Shown here: positions 53,966 through 64,000 of the stretch, one piece after another
Layout: every line of letters starts with the position of its first letter
Position numbering within the stretch: position 1 is the stretch's first letter
DNA from: Rebecca billardiae RCC1528
Lineage: Eukaryota > Haptophyta
Assembly: GCA_965240325.2 (NCBI GenBank)
Contig: OZ251235.1
Coordinates: 806,001 to 870,000 of the forward strand
Reading direction: 5' to 3'
Length of the DNA: 64,000 bases
Program-made: the position numbers and the translations under genes
Notes under the pieces: generated by a model
The model's input: the letters and a program-made list of their open reading frames with translations, nothing else
Database searches by the model: none
Told to the model about the DNA's origin: nothing

Positions 53966-55891
53966 TGACTACCAGCCTGGGATGGGTGCATTCGCGGCCC
54001 CGCTGAGACTACAGGTGAAGCGTCGCGGACCGTTAATGCGGGCTCGGCCGCTCGGTCATCCGGCAGGCTACGGTCCGACGCGACACTCTCCGATTGAGTC
54101 TGTCGCCTTCTGTGGCCACGGTGTCGGACTACCTGTCACCTGACTGACGACCGCCTAGACAATAATCAATAATATTATTAGCGCTATATCTGCTCAGCAT
54201 ACAGTACGTATGTCTGTCCACTCATACGGGCTCCTCCGGGATCTGAGCCGCAGTGGCATTACCTGAGAGTATAAGAATAAGTGATGACTGACAGACTGTG
54301 AGTGTGATCCGCGCACGGGTCATCCGACCTTGCAGCGTCAGGATGCGGGCTGACACTCGGCTGCGCGTGGCCCAAAGCCGATAGCCGACTGTCTATGCAC
54401 GAGATCGCGCGCTAATTGCCCAATAGGGCGCTCGGCACGCGGTCCTAAGCACGAACCCCGTGCGGGCGAGGCCGTCCGTGCACCCCGGGACTCGGTCGTC
54501 TATGCCCGACTCCGAGCCAACGCGCATTGGAATGGGAGGCATAAACAGTGTGGTGCTCAGCACACTGTCGCTGCCCTGTCGCCTGATCGGACGAGTAGTA
54601 TTGTACTGAGGCAGCCGCTCCGCGAACCGGTGCTGTGCTGGCGGAGACACACGGTCCGAGCAGCGCCGGCAGCACGGTGACCGGGTCCCACCGCTAGGCG
54701 CTACGGTCGCCGAACCCGGGCCCACTCTCCCTGTCTGTAGGCGACAGGCCGGATTATTACTCAGTTCCAGGCAGTTTAATAGTGTACCATCGTAAGTCTA
54801 AGTGTCAAAGACGCGCAGGCCGCTGCTAAGTAGTAAGTTTTACAGATTGATGTAGCATTCAGATCGCCATCCGTGATCCGGATTCCAGCGCTGACTCGTC
54901 ACTCGGCTAGGGTGCCGCGGTCCGGACGCATGTCAGATGGCAGTCTCAGCCGCGAGTAGCAGCTGGCCCAGCCGTCCCCGTGCGCCCTTGGCCGCGTCCC
55001 GCGTACGCGCGTGCCGCTCCGCGCTTCGGGTCCAGTTGGCTGGCCGTGGCGGCGGCATGCGCTGCTGCTGCGGCTCCTCCTAGACCTAGTCACGTCCAAC
55101 AGTTCGGTCGTCTCGCCTGCGCGTGAAAGGAAGGGGGCGCAGCGGGACTGGCGGCATGTGCAGGTGTAGGCGCCAGGCGCGCCGCCTTGCGCGCCTGATG
55201 TTCCTTGACGGCGCGGGCGCGCGGCACGTCGTCATCGTGGTATTTTGTGGTGCGGTGAACGAGTCCGTCGGCCCTGCGCTGTTGTCTGCGCTACCCGCTG
55301 AAGTATTACTACGCATGAATCATCAGCGAGGCGACGAAAACCATAATCACGCCTGGCGAAGGTTCGCTATCCGAACAAAAACCAGATCTAGCGCTGAGAT
55401 CTTTCTTGGTCTTATCACGACGGATACGTTCAGAACGGCGCACCTCATTGGCCAGCACAATTTTGAAATGATACCTTGAGTACGGCCAATGACCCGCCTT
55501 CGGAGCCGGTATCGTGCAAAAGTGTAACCGGGCCCGAGCAGTGGTTGGATTCGACACTCTGATTGGTCCGGTGGCAGACTCAAAAAAATAATGTATGGGC
55601 ATGCGGGCAGATGTGGGTGTGACCAAAGTGACCGAGCTCGGCGAAGCTGTTGTCAACTCGGCCCTGCTCGGCGCGATACATTCGGCTCAGGCACCAATCA
55701 GATGGTCAGGCCTGTGCTAGTTGAAAGTTAACCGCGGTTACTACATTTAATTACCATCGCCGTAGCGCGCTACTGACGATTAATATTTCTCGGCTGCTCG
55801 GGCCCTTGCGGCCAGGGGCCGTACCCACATACCTGCCCCCGGGAGTCGACGGCGGCAGCCGAGGACAGAGCAGCACGCTGTGCCCTCTGTC
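53966..55891. other. Intergenic, no gene recognised
   Basis: Short open frames only, none with a recognisable motif. AT-rich patches at 54150-54190 and 55740-55790. Confidence 0.45.
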
Positions 55892-58249
55892 ATGGATGAG
55901 CGCTGCGAGCCGTCGACGCCGGACGAGGCGCGACAGGTGCCGGAGCGAAAGATGGATGCCGGCCGACTCGTCAGCCCGCAGCCTGCAAAGTCCTCCGACA
56001 TGCCGACGCCCGAGTCGAAGCTGCGGCTCGTCTGGACCGAGGATCTGCACGCCCGATTTGAGGCGGCCGTGAACGAGCTGGGCTTCCAGAATGCGACGCC
56101 GGCGGCCGTCCTGTCGCGGATGCAGGTGCCTTGGCTGACGAAGGCCAACGTGAAGAGCCACCTGCAGAAGTACCGCACCAGCCGCAAGGCGCGAGAATCG
56201 GCTTGCAACGGCAATGCCGGCTCCCGCGCGCGCACGGGGCGCGTGAGTGACGATGATGGTGACGACAGCGACGAGCACGACGACGACATCTACGGCCGGC
56301 GCACGGGTGGGTACTCGAATATGTACCACGATGGGCGCCAGGGCATGTGCGCGCGCCCCCACTTCGGCTCGATGATGGGTCCGCCGCATGCCCTGCATCA
56401 GCAGCAGCAGCCCGCTTTCCCGCAGCAGCAGTCGTGGTCGGCCCACCCACACATGGGTGGGCGGGCAGACATGGGCACGCAGGCGATGCAGCAGCAGCAG
56501 ACGGGCCCTTCTCCACCGTCGCAGGGCGCTTGGCAGGGCTACGAGCCGGGCTGCGCGCCGATGCACAACCACCCGCAGTACGGCCCGCCGACGTGCCACC
56601 AGGGTTGGCCCGCGCCGAACACGCGTCTCCTCCTCCACGACACGGGCTCTTTGCCGCCGCCCGACGCCGCGCGACCGCAGGAGCATCGCGTCCACCTGAC
56701 GGTGGTGACGTACACCGCGGGCGATCCGGAGAAGCGGTCGCTCGCGGAGACTGCGGGCGATCCGGAGAAGCGGACGCTCGCGGATGAAGCTGCAGCCCAC
56801 TGCAAGCTGCGGCTCGTCTGGACCAAGGAGCTCCACCACCGCTTCGAGGCCGCCGTGAACGAGCTCGGCCTCGAGAACGCGACGCCGGCGGCCGTCCTGT
56901 CACGGATGGGCGTGCCGTGGCTGACAAAGGCCAACGTGAAGAGCCACCTGCAGAAGTACCGGGCCACCTACATGTCGGGGGCGGTGACTGGCGGCGGCAG
57001 CGACAGCGGACGATTCAGCGAGGTGATGGAGGGCAGCGTCGACGACGACGTCAGCGAGCAGGGCGGGCAGTCCGAGCATGGCGACGCCGGTGGCGATAGT
57101 GAGCGCGTGCGCAAGCCGATGTGCGAGGCCACGGACCACGACGTGCGTGCGCCGAGCTCGTGCACGCCGCCGCTCGGCACGGGCTCGATGGCGGGACCAT
57201 CGCGACCCACGGTGAACGCGCTCCCGCCTCCGTCGTCATCGCATGCGGGCGGGAAGGCGGCGACCGGCATGGAGCAGCAGCAGACGGAGACACACTTATC
57301 CACGCTGTCGCACCACGCAAGGCCGAGCGATGTGCCCGATGGCACGCCGACGCGCAGCAACCAACCGCGGAACGACGGACAGATGCACGGACAGGGCGAG
57401 TCGCAGATGCCGCCGCCGTGGCAGCCGCAGCAAAGGCAGCCGCAGCCGGGATGGCAGTCGCAGCCGCAGCCGCAGCAGCCGCCGCTGCGGCAGCACTGGC
57501 AGCCTGCGCCGCACTGGCACCGTCCGCAGCCGCGGCAGCAGCGGCAGGGCGGGCTGCCGCCGCCGCTACCTCCGCGGCAGCAGCAGCAGTGGCAATCACA
57601 GCCTCCGCAGCCGCAGCAGCCGCCGCCACCACCGCCTTTCGAGCAGCAGCAGCAGCACTGGGAATCCCACCCGCACCAGGGCCAGTGGCAGCAGCGGCAG
57701 CCATGGCAGCCGCAGTGGCAGCAGCAGTGGCAGCCTTCTGGCGAGACGCCGCCGACCGGGCGAAGCACAATGCCCCCGAGCGCGGCGCCATGGAACCATC
57801 GACCCGGGCAGGACCGAGACGAACGCGGTGTGCACAAGCGGCCGCGCAAATCGAACGGGGATGGGACGCGCCGCGCGGGCTGCGCTCGAGGCGGTGGCCG
57901 CCACGGCAGCGACGGCAACGGCACGGGCAACGGAACGACGCCTACGACCGGCCAAGGCCGCAGCAGCCCGCGCCACAAGCCGTCGACTCCTGATCCGGAG
58001 ATCCTAGACATGGGCAGCTTTGACGAAGAGCACAGCTTGAGGGAGCAGCAGCGCCTGCAGGAGGAGCTCTGGTCTCGGCTCGACCGGCATTCTGAGGCAA
58101 CACGGGCATCCCTTGAGCCCAAGGAGGCAGGCGGCGCTGCTCCGAAACGGGACGGCTCGCAGGCGTCACTGCGGGCGGCTCACGAATTGCACTTCGGTGT
58201 GATGGAGCTTGTGGGCAAGTACCAACACCTTATCGGGCTCCTTTACTGA
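55892..58249 (+). CDS. Protein with two GARP (MYB-like) DNA-binding domains, Gln/Pro-rich
   Basis: 785 residues. Domain 1 (about 43-99) begins [20 protein letters not shown] and ends [18 protein letters not shown]; domain 2 (about 305-361) begins [20 protein letters not shown] and ends with the same [11 protein letters not shown]. This is the single-repeat GARP/SHLQKYR type of plant ARR-B, GLK and PHR factors (W-x3-LH-x2-F, ATP..(V/I)L..M, SHLQKYR). Two such domains in one chain are unusual; they differ in only a few residues, so an internal duplication is likely. Between and after them lie long Gln-, Pro- and Trp-rich stretches (WQPQQRQ-type repeats at about 57420-57740), typical activation-type disorder. 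No receiver domain is present. The start is the ATG at 55892; the frame is open upstream to a GTG. A final helix ([20 protein letters not shown]) is well formed. Confidence 0.88.
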   Translation: MDERCEPSTPDEARQVPERKMDAGRLVSPQPAKSSDMPTPESKLRLVWTEDLHARFEAAVNELGFQNATPAAVLSRMQVPWLTKANVKSHLQKYRTSRKARESACNGNAGSRARTGRVSDDDGDDSDEHDDDIYGRRTGGYSNMYHDGRQGMCARPHFGSMMGPPHALHQQQQPAFPQQQSWSAHPHMGGRADMGTQAMQQQQTGPSPPSQGAWQGYEPGCAPMHNHPQYGPPTCHQGWPAPNTRLLLHDTGSLPPPDAARPQEHRVHLTVVTYTAGDPEKRSLAETAGDPEKRTLADEAAAHCKLRLVWTKELHHRFEAAVNELGLENATPAAVLSRMGVPWLTKANVKSHLQKYRATYMSGAVTGGGSDSGRFSEVMEGSVDDDVSEQGGQSEHGDAGGDSERVRKPMCEATDHDVRAPSSCTPPLGTGSMAGPSRPTVNALPPPSSSHAGGKAATGMEQQQTETHLSTLSHHARPSDVPDGTPTRSNQPRNDGQMHGQGESQMPPPWQPQQRQPQPGWQSQPQPQQPPLRQHWQPAPHWHRPQPRQQRQGGLPPPLPPRQQQQWQSQPPQPQQPPPPPPFEQQQQHWESHPHQGQWQQRQPWQPQWQQQWQPSGETPPTGRSTMPPSAAPWNHRPGQDRDERGVHKRPRKSNGDGTRRAGCARGGGRHGSDGNGTGNGTTPTTGQGRSSPRHKPSTPDPEILDMGSFDEEHSLREQQRLQEELWSRLDRHSEATRASLEPKEAGGAAPKRDGSQASLRAAHELHFGVMELVGKYQHLIGLLY

Positions 58250-59018
<769 letters not shown>

Positions 59019-59198
59019 GCGTGTAGTACTCTGTCTAGTAGTATAGTGTCGTGTCAGGAACTCGTCGCCGGTCTGATATCGACTGCTATCAATAAACTGT
59101 CACTATACTGTTAGTCAGGCCGGGCAGCATTTGACTGACGACACTCGGTCTCGGCAACGGGCAACGGCAACGGCCACGGGCGGGAATCCGCCGACACA

Positions 59199-61574
59199 TC
59201 ACGACCAGCCCTGCCGTCGTCGGTCGAGCACACGTATCAGCGTCGCCCAAACGCCCACGCGCGGGTTGCCATCATCAGGTGCAGCCGTGCACCCAGGATG
59301 GATGCTCGAGTACTGCAGATATGGCCAGATGTCCGCCAGCGCGGCGCGCATCGCGCCCACTGCTGTGTGATTGGCCGCAAGGCGCGCGAGCGTGCGCGGC
59401 AGCGCCTCAACCTCCTCCGGCGTGCCGGCGTGCACAGCCGCTGCTCGCCAGTCCAGCGCCTCTTCGAGCGGATCGGCGTGCGGCGCCGGCTTGATGAATA
59501 CGGGGATGCAGCCGAAGACGACCGCGCCGACGTACCGCCCGCCCCAGCCGCCGTCCGCACCGGGCGGCACCGCGCAAAAGGTGGCGCGCGCCATGCCAAG
59601 CTCGCGTGGCACAAAGACACCACCGCCTCCCCCGCGGAGCGAGCTGGCCACCACATCCATGCCCGGGGGCGAGTTCGGGCGCCCAGAGCGATGGAGCCAG
59701 TAGAAGAGCGTGCGGTAGTTGATCGGGTACAGGGCGCTGGGCCGGCTCGACTGCGCGCTCAGGTACGTGTGCACGCGCGCGCTCGCGGCGCCGTCGGACG
59801 CCGGTGCCTCCTGCGCGTGCGGTCGGCGATCATCAGGTGGCAGCGCACCGCCCAGCCTGTGCAACTTGCCTGCGAAGTGTAGCAGCGTCGTGCCGGGCGC
59901 CGGCCACACGGGCCGGCCACGTAGCGCGGCGCGTGCGCACGCGCGCGGCTCAGCCGCGCCCGCGCACTGCGCGAGCGGCGAGTGCGCGCGCACGGCCGCG
60001 CAGTCCAGCCGCCCATCGGCCTGCGTGGGCAGCGGCGGCAGCATCACGTCCACGCCGCGCGTGAAGCACACGTGGCACGAGCCGTCCGCGAGCGCGTCGG
60101 AGCGGCCGTTGTACTGCAGCGCCACGAGCACGCGGCTCCGGTTCGACGGGTCGAACTCGGCGGGCACGCCGTACCACCGCGCCAGCCGCGCGCCGCGGTC
60201 GTGTCCTCCCTGCAACAGCGCGCTCGTTGCGCCGAGCCACTGCGAATCACCCCACGCTCGGTCGCCCTCGACCACCACGATCTGGTTGGGCGTGCGCCGC
60301 GCCACGGCGGCGCGCACGGCCCAGCCCCACTCGGCGAGCACCGCGCCGAAGCGCGCGACCATCCCGCCCCACGGCGGGTGCAGGGCGCCCCCTATCCAGA
60401 AGAAGTCCGCCTCCTCCGCCGTGGGCGCCACCGAGGCGGAGCCGAGCGCGCGCTCGAAGAGCGCCCAGCTCAGCCGGTGGTACGCGTGCGCGGAGAACCA
60501 GCGCAGCTCCGGCCTGAGCGGGTAGAAGTAGATCCGCACGGTCGGCTCGTGCGCCTCTCCCTCCTCCACCGCCACCGCCGCCCTGGGCGGCGCCATCGTG
60601 TACACGTGCGACCAGGAGGATGCGTTTGGTGGCGCGCCCTCCGCCTTGCGCACGCCCACAGCGCGCAGCGCGCCCTCGTGCACTGGCCTGCCGCTGCGCG
60701 GGTCGAGCCGGACCGCGCAGTCGAGCCCCCACCAGCCTGCGATGCAGCGGCAGAAGCCGAGCCCGTCGCACGTGCCGCGCAGCCGGCACGCATTCGGACA
60801 CGGCTGCGGGAACTCGAAGCCAAATCGCTTCGCCGGCCAGGCGGCGCGTGGCAACGCGTCACCGGCGGCGCTCACGCTCAGCACGTCGCGGGGCACGTGG
60901 GGCACGCACGTCTGGTCCGATTCCGTGCTCTCGAGCGCGTAGCCCGGGAAGCAGCGGCACCTGAACGACGTGCTCTCTGCACTGGCCAACTGCTCGCACG
61001 TCCCCCGCCCCGAGCAGCTGCTCGGGCCGCAGGCGGCGGGACGGACCGGCCGCGCGCGCAGCTTGCGGAACGTGCTGGCCGTGAGCGGCGCGCGCGTGAG
61101 CCGGAGCGTGGGCGGTATGAAGCGCGCGCCCGGGAGCACCTCTCGCATGGGCTCCGTCACCCAGGCCATCTGCGCGTGGCGCCAGATCAGGACGTCTGGG
61201 CGCTCAATCACGTCGCTCAGGTTGGCGGGCGACTGCGCGCAGATGAGGGGCAGGGTGCACGCTTCGGAGTCGAGGCCTCCTTGCGTGCTCTTCATCGGGC
61301 ACAGCGCAAACAGCGCGGCCGCCTGTATCAGGCACTCGCACGGGATGGCGCCCAGCCAGTTGTGCCTGCGCCGGAAGCCCGGCCGGCGTCTGACCTCGCG
61401 GTAGCCGCGCGCTAAGAACGGCTTGGGCAGGAGCGTGAAGTCCCCGTGCGCGCAGGCCGGCAGCGAGAGCTCGGTGCAGTCCGCACTCGTCCGGTCGAGC
61501 GGGCAGCGGCACACGCCTCGATCCTCCTCGCACGTGCCGTGCTCGTGGCACCGCGGCGGGCATGATGCGGGCAT
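59199..61574 (-). CDS. EGF-repeat exostosin-family (GT47) glycosyltransferase
   Basis: 791 residues from the ATG at 61574. Three EGF-like Cys patterns precede the enzyme: CHEHGTCEEDRGVCRCP (about 9-26), CSGRGTCEQ...FRCRCFPGY (about 197-222) and CRLRGTCDGLGFCRCIAGWW (about 266-288). The catalytic half starts VRIYFYPLRPELRW and has ALFERALG, EEADFFWI and VVVEGDRAW; near the end REL.MARATFCAVPPG followed by GGRYVGAVVFGCIPVFI is the conserved exostosin nucleotide-sugar region. GT47 enzymes build heparan or wall polysaccharides in the Golgi; EGF plus exostosin proteins are common in algae. No signal anchor is seen at the start, which already lies inside the first EGF motif, so a 5' exon with a transmembrane helix is likely missing. 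The upstream frame only adds a TTG codon. Confidence 0.88.
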   Translation of the reverse strand: MPASCPPRCHEHGTCEEDRGVCRCPLDRTSADCTELSLPACAHGDFTLLPKPFLARGYREVRRRPGFRRRHNWLGAIPCECLIQAAALFALCPMKSTQGGLDSEACTLPLICAQSPANLSDVIERPDVLIWRHAQMAWVTEPMREVLPGARFIPPTLRLTRAPLTASTFRKLRARPVRPAACGPSSCSGRGTCEQLASAESTSFRCRCFPGYALESTESDQTCVPHVPRDVLSVSAAGDALPRAAWPAKRFGFEFPQPCPNACRLRGTCDGLGFCRCIAGWWGLDCAVRLDPRSGRPVHEGALRAVGVRKAEGAPPNASSWSHVYTMAPPRAAVAVEEGEAHEPTVRIYFYPLRPELRWFSAHAYHRLSWALFERALGSASVAPTAEEADFFWIGGALHPPWGGMVARFGAVLAEWGWAVRAAVARRTPNQIVVVEGDRAWGDSQWLGATSALLQGGHDRGARLARWYGVPAEFDPSNRSRVLVALQYNGRSDALADGSCHVCFTRGVDVMLPPLPTQADGRLDCAAVRAHSPLAQCAGAAEPRACARAALRGRPVWPAPGTTLLHFAGKLHRLGGALPPDDRRPHAQEAPASDGAASARVHTYLSAQSSRPSALYPINYRTLFYWLHRSGRPNSPPGMDVVASSLRGGGGGVFVPRELGMARATFCAVPPGADGGWGGRYVGAVVFGCIPVFIKPAPHADPLEEALDWRAAAVHAGTPEEVEALPRTLARLAANHTAVGAMRAALADIWPYLQYSSIHPGCTAAPDDGNPRVGVWATLIRVLDRRRQGWS

Positions 61575-61834
61575 GCTCAATCTTTGCTGACGAAATCGGG
61601 CGGCGGATGACCAACGGACTGCGCGAGATATTATGCCATCCAGATAAAAGCCGGGAGTCTTGTAATAATGACTTGTCTACTAGTAGTAGCCGGCTAGTAG
61701 TAGTAGCTGCATACTCTAGCTCACGCAGGTCGCAGCACGATGCGCGTCGCTGCCATCACAGGCAGTGTTCTTCACGCAGGTCGCAGCACGCTGCGTTGCG
61801 GCCACAGGCGGTCAGACCGTCACGTTGATGACGG

Positions 61835-62800
61835 TCACGGGACGGACGCCGGGTCGGACCACTCGCCCCGGGCCGCGTCCCACTCTCCTGCGAACGGCGG
61901 GTCGCCTGACGATCGGTAGCGGTGCAGGGGCGCGCGCTTGGCGTCCGCGCCGTAGAAGCACCCGCTGCCCGCCAGCTCGGTGCTGAAGAGCAGGTGCATC
62001 GTCACCTTCGTGCCCTCGCGCGCGGGCTGCATCCCGAGCTCGGCCGCCGTCTTGGCGCCGACCGTGCGCTCGAGGTACGGCTTGGTGAGGTCAGTCTCGA
62101 GGAAGCCGGGCGTGCACGCGCTCACGAGGAGGCGCGGGTGAGAGCGGGCGAGGATCTGCATGTACGCGTTGACGCACGCCTTGGACAGGCCGTACGCGAG
62201 TGTCTCGAGGCTCGCCCCGTCCCCGAGCCCGACCGCGCGGAAGTCCGCCCCAGGCGGCGCGCCGCGCGCGCGCTGCTCGATCTCGGCCACCTCGGAGATG
62301 ATGGCGTCCAGCTGCGCCCAGCTGACCGCCGGGTCGACGAGCACGCGTCTGCGCTCGGGGCTGCACGTCGAGACGAACGCAGGGCCCGCGGACGAGGAGA
62401 CAAAGACGACGCGCCCGACGCGCTCGTCGAGCAGCGGGACGAATGCGTCGCACACTCGCTTTGCACCACGCGCGTTTGTGTTGAGCACGTGCGTCATCGA
62501 GCCCGCCTCGAAGACGCCCGCGTTGCTCACGATCGCGTGCAGCTTGCGCCCAGCGAGCAGAGTGCGCAGGCTGATCGCGGCCGCCCTCACCGACGCATCG
62601 TCCGTCACGTCCATCTCCACCACGTACACGCGCTCGCGATTCGCGCGCCCGAGGGCGGCCTTGGCGGGCTTGCCGCGCGAGGTGGCATCGCGCGTGCAGA
62701 GCACGACGCGTGTGTCCTGGTACGAAGCGAGGATCTCGGCGCATAGCGCATGGCCGATGCCTTTGTCCGCGCCCGTCACGAGCACGAATCGAGGCTGCAT
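61835..62800 (-). CDS. Short-chain dehydrogenase/reductase, carbonyl reductase-like
   Basis: 321 residues. Residues 9-16 are TGADKGIG (TGxxxGxG cofactor loop), 92-95 SNAG, Ser in VVFVSSSAG (about 131-139) and Tyr203-x3-Lys207 (YGLSK) form the catalytic set. After this, ACTPGFLETDL has the PG motif. The TGADKGIG/SNAG pair and the inserted 40 residues between the Ser and the Tyr are as in NADPH-dependent carbonyl reductases of the CBR1 type. The Arg in CTRD after strand 2 suggests NADP(H). Substrate unknown, probably a quinone, ketone or aldehyde. It is divergent from the next gene (ATG to ATG 288 bp). Confidence 0.9.
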   Translation of the reverse strand: MQPRFVLVTGADKGIGHALCAEILASYQDTRVVLCTRDATSRGKPAKAALGRANRERVYVVEMDVTDDASVRAAAISLRTLLAGRKLHAIVSNAGVFEAGSMTHVLNTNARGAKRVCDAFVPLLDERVGRVVFVSSSAGPAFVSTCSPERRRVLVDPAVSWAQLDAIISEVAEIEQRARGAPPGADFRAVGLGDGASLETLAYGLSKACVNAYMQILARSHPRLLVSACTPGFLETDLTKPYLERTVGAKTAAELGMQPAREGTKVTMHLLFSTELAGSGCFYGADAKRAPLHRYRSSGDPPFAGEWDAARGEWSDPASVP

Positions 62801-63088
62801 GGCTGACTGTGGGATTCAGCCGTGCTGGCGTCCAGCCCCACGCGCCATGCTAATCGATCGTGCGTACGTACGTGTGCCGGTCGATTCGCGGGCGGTGACG
62901 GGCTCCTCCTGAATAGCAATATTTCGTCCAAATTTGGCCAGAAGAGTGCTCCACCAGGCTCGTTTTTCATCATCAGCGGCGCGCGCAAGTAGATCGAGCA
63001 TCATCAGATCGAGAGGCTGTGGACGGGCGCGTGTCGACGAGCAAGGCTCTCCGCCCGGGCGCCGACGAGGCAGCGTCGCGCGCGCCAG

Positions 63089-64000
63089 ATGGAGCTGGAT
63101 GCACAGGTCAACTCCCTCTCGATCCTGCCGCCAGACACGCACACCCGCGTGTACGAGTCGAACGTGCGCGCCGTGCGCACCGTCTCTGCGCCCGGCAAGG
63201 CCTCCGCCGCCGCCTCCGTGCTCGAGCCGCACTCGCCCGGCAAGCCGCTGCGCGCGCGCGGAGAGTCGGCCGTGGAGGCGCACCTGCGCGAGCAGGTGCG
63301 CGTGCTGACGGACGAGCTCACTGACCTCAAGCTCGAGCTGGTCGCGATCGAGGCGCAGGTGGAGGATCTCGCGCTGCTGAAGGGCGCGCGCGCCGCGCAT
63401 GCCGCCGAGGCGGGCGGTGGCGGCGCGAACGGGCTCTGCCCGCACTGCGGGCAGGCGTGGCCGCGCCGGCACGGCGTCGGCAGCGACGATACGCACGACG
63501 GCGACGGGCTCGCCGCGCGCGCCGGCGCCAGCACGCCTCCGCCCTTCTCCCCAGGCGGCGCGCGCGCGTGGGCGGCGCATGATGCCTCGCCGCGCGCCTC
63601 CTCCGCCCCTCGCTCCACCGGCGCTCTGAGCGCGCGCGGCCGGGCGAGCTCGCCGCGGGGCGGGAGCATCGCGTACCCGCAGAGCCCGCGCGCGAAGGCG
63701 GTCGTCGACGGCCCGCACCGCAACCTCGTGCGCGGCGCTGGCGGCGGCCCCGGCCGCGGTCGTTTCAGCCCGCCGTCTGCGGCGGCGAGCGCCGCGGTCC
63801 CCGCCCAAGCCTCGCCGCCGCCGCCGCCGCCGGCGCAGTCGCAGCCCGCGGCGCAGTTGAGCGGGCGCGACCCGCGCTTCGACGCGCTCTACGACGGCGG
63901 CACGCCCCACGCGGGCTGCACCATCCCGCAGGCCGAGCTCCGCGCCATCACGCTGCGGCAGCTCAAGCGCGTGTACGCGTGCGCGCGCGAGCTGTGCGCG
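63089..64000 (+). CDS. N-terminal part of a coiled-coil protein with a CxxC motif (runs off the window)
   Basis: From the ATG at 63089 the frame is open for all 304 remaining codons. It begins MELDAQVNSLSILPP, has a coiled-coil segment (EAHLREQVRVLTDELTDLKL then ELVAIEAQVEDLALLK, about 62-100), a single LCPHCGQAWP (one CxxC, half a zinc site) and a long Ser/Pro/Gly-rich region. A structured part starts near the end (RDPRFDALYDGG...LRAITLRQLKRVYACAREL). I do not recognise the family. Codon use matches the other genes, and the antisense frames here (62816-63910) are Arg-rich shadows. Confidence 0.75.
   Translation, partial: MELDAQVNSLSILPPDTHTRVYESNVRAVRTVSAPGKASAAASVLEPHSPGKPLRARGESAVEAHLREQVRVLTDELTDLKLELVAIEAQVEDLALLKGARAAHAAEAGGGGANGLCPHCGQAWPRRHGVGSDDTHDGDGLAARAGASTPPPFSPGGARAWAAHDASPRASSAPRSTGALSARGRASSPRGGSIAYPQSPRAKAVVDGPHRNLVRGAGGGPGRGRFSPPSAAASAAVPAQASPPPPPPAQSQPAAQLSGRDPRFDALYDGGTPHAGCTIPQAELRAITLRQLKRVYACARELCA

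Noticed and set aside
54393-55656. Small open frames between the RCCR-like and GARP genes
   Set aside because: Under 120 codons, no motif, and base composition like intergenic DNA.

Overview
The window is nuclear DNA of a GC-rich, intron-poor unicellular eukaryote, most likely an alga with a plastid of secondary origin. The best guess is a haptophyte of the Pavlova/Diacronema kind; this is inference from gene content and base composition, not a database match. The signs are: eukaryote-only proteins (a CSN7-like COP9 subunit, an RPAP2/Rtr1-like CTD phosphatase, a probable Nup188-type nucleoporin); GT-AG introns of about 100-170 bp; plastid-type genes (a D27-like carotenoid isomerase and an RCCR-like protein with a signal-peptide leader); GARP-type MYB domains; and a Ty1/copia remnant. 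Coding regions reach extreme GC, so most long open frames are antisense or off-frame shadows.

Layout. 1-4.0 kb: the C-terminal end of a Der1/rhomboid-like membrane protein (+), a glycosyltransferase-sulfotransferase fusion (-) and a TPMT-family methyltransferase (-). 4.0-13.5 kb: a young rearranged block. It holds three tandem copies of a sulfotransferase gene (two full units of about 3.3 kb plus a partial third). The first two have a broken fragment of the neighbouring TPMT gene upstream, a short dispersed intron-end-like element inserted in that fragment, and fold-back elements with tRNA-like ends and perfect palindromes. 13.5-14.5 kb: the D27-like gene. 15.6-20.6 kb: a gene-free repeat block (463-bp, 409-bp and 118-bp direct repeats, a tetranucleotide microsatellite and a minisatellite of about 26 bp). 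22-26 kb: an unresolved multi-exon gene (-) and a three-exon protein with two cyclic-nucleotide-binding domains (+). 26.8-27.1 kb: copia RNase H remnant.

27.2-34.3 kb: one 2,368-residue membrane-anchored subtilisin-family protease, with four alternating pairs of a PPC-like domain and an unrecognised domain, then a long proline-rich stalk. 34.8-35.2 kb: a decayed piece of the cyclic-nucleotide gene. 35.6-46.5 kb: an approximately 3,600-residue scaffold protein (probable Nup188 type) that diverges from the RPAP2-like gene across a 190-bp shared promoter. 50.2-53.9 kb: the CSN7-like gene, an FN3-like protein and the RCCR-like protein. 55.9-58.2 kb: a protein with two GARP DNA-binding domains. 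58.9-59.0 kb: a 167-bp AT microsatellite. 59.2-62.8 kb: an EGF/exostosin (GT47) glycosyltransferase and a short-chain dehydrogenase. 63.1-64.0 kb: the start of a coiled-coil protein that runs off the window.

Themes. Several genes concern cell-surface glycans or proteins (glycosyltransferase-sulfotransferase, sulfotransferase array, EGF-exostosin, giant protease), as expected for an alga with sulfated surface polysaccharides or scales; they are not arranged as an operon. The window also shows several gene-fragment duplications and small mobile elements, which look like the engine of local change.
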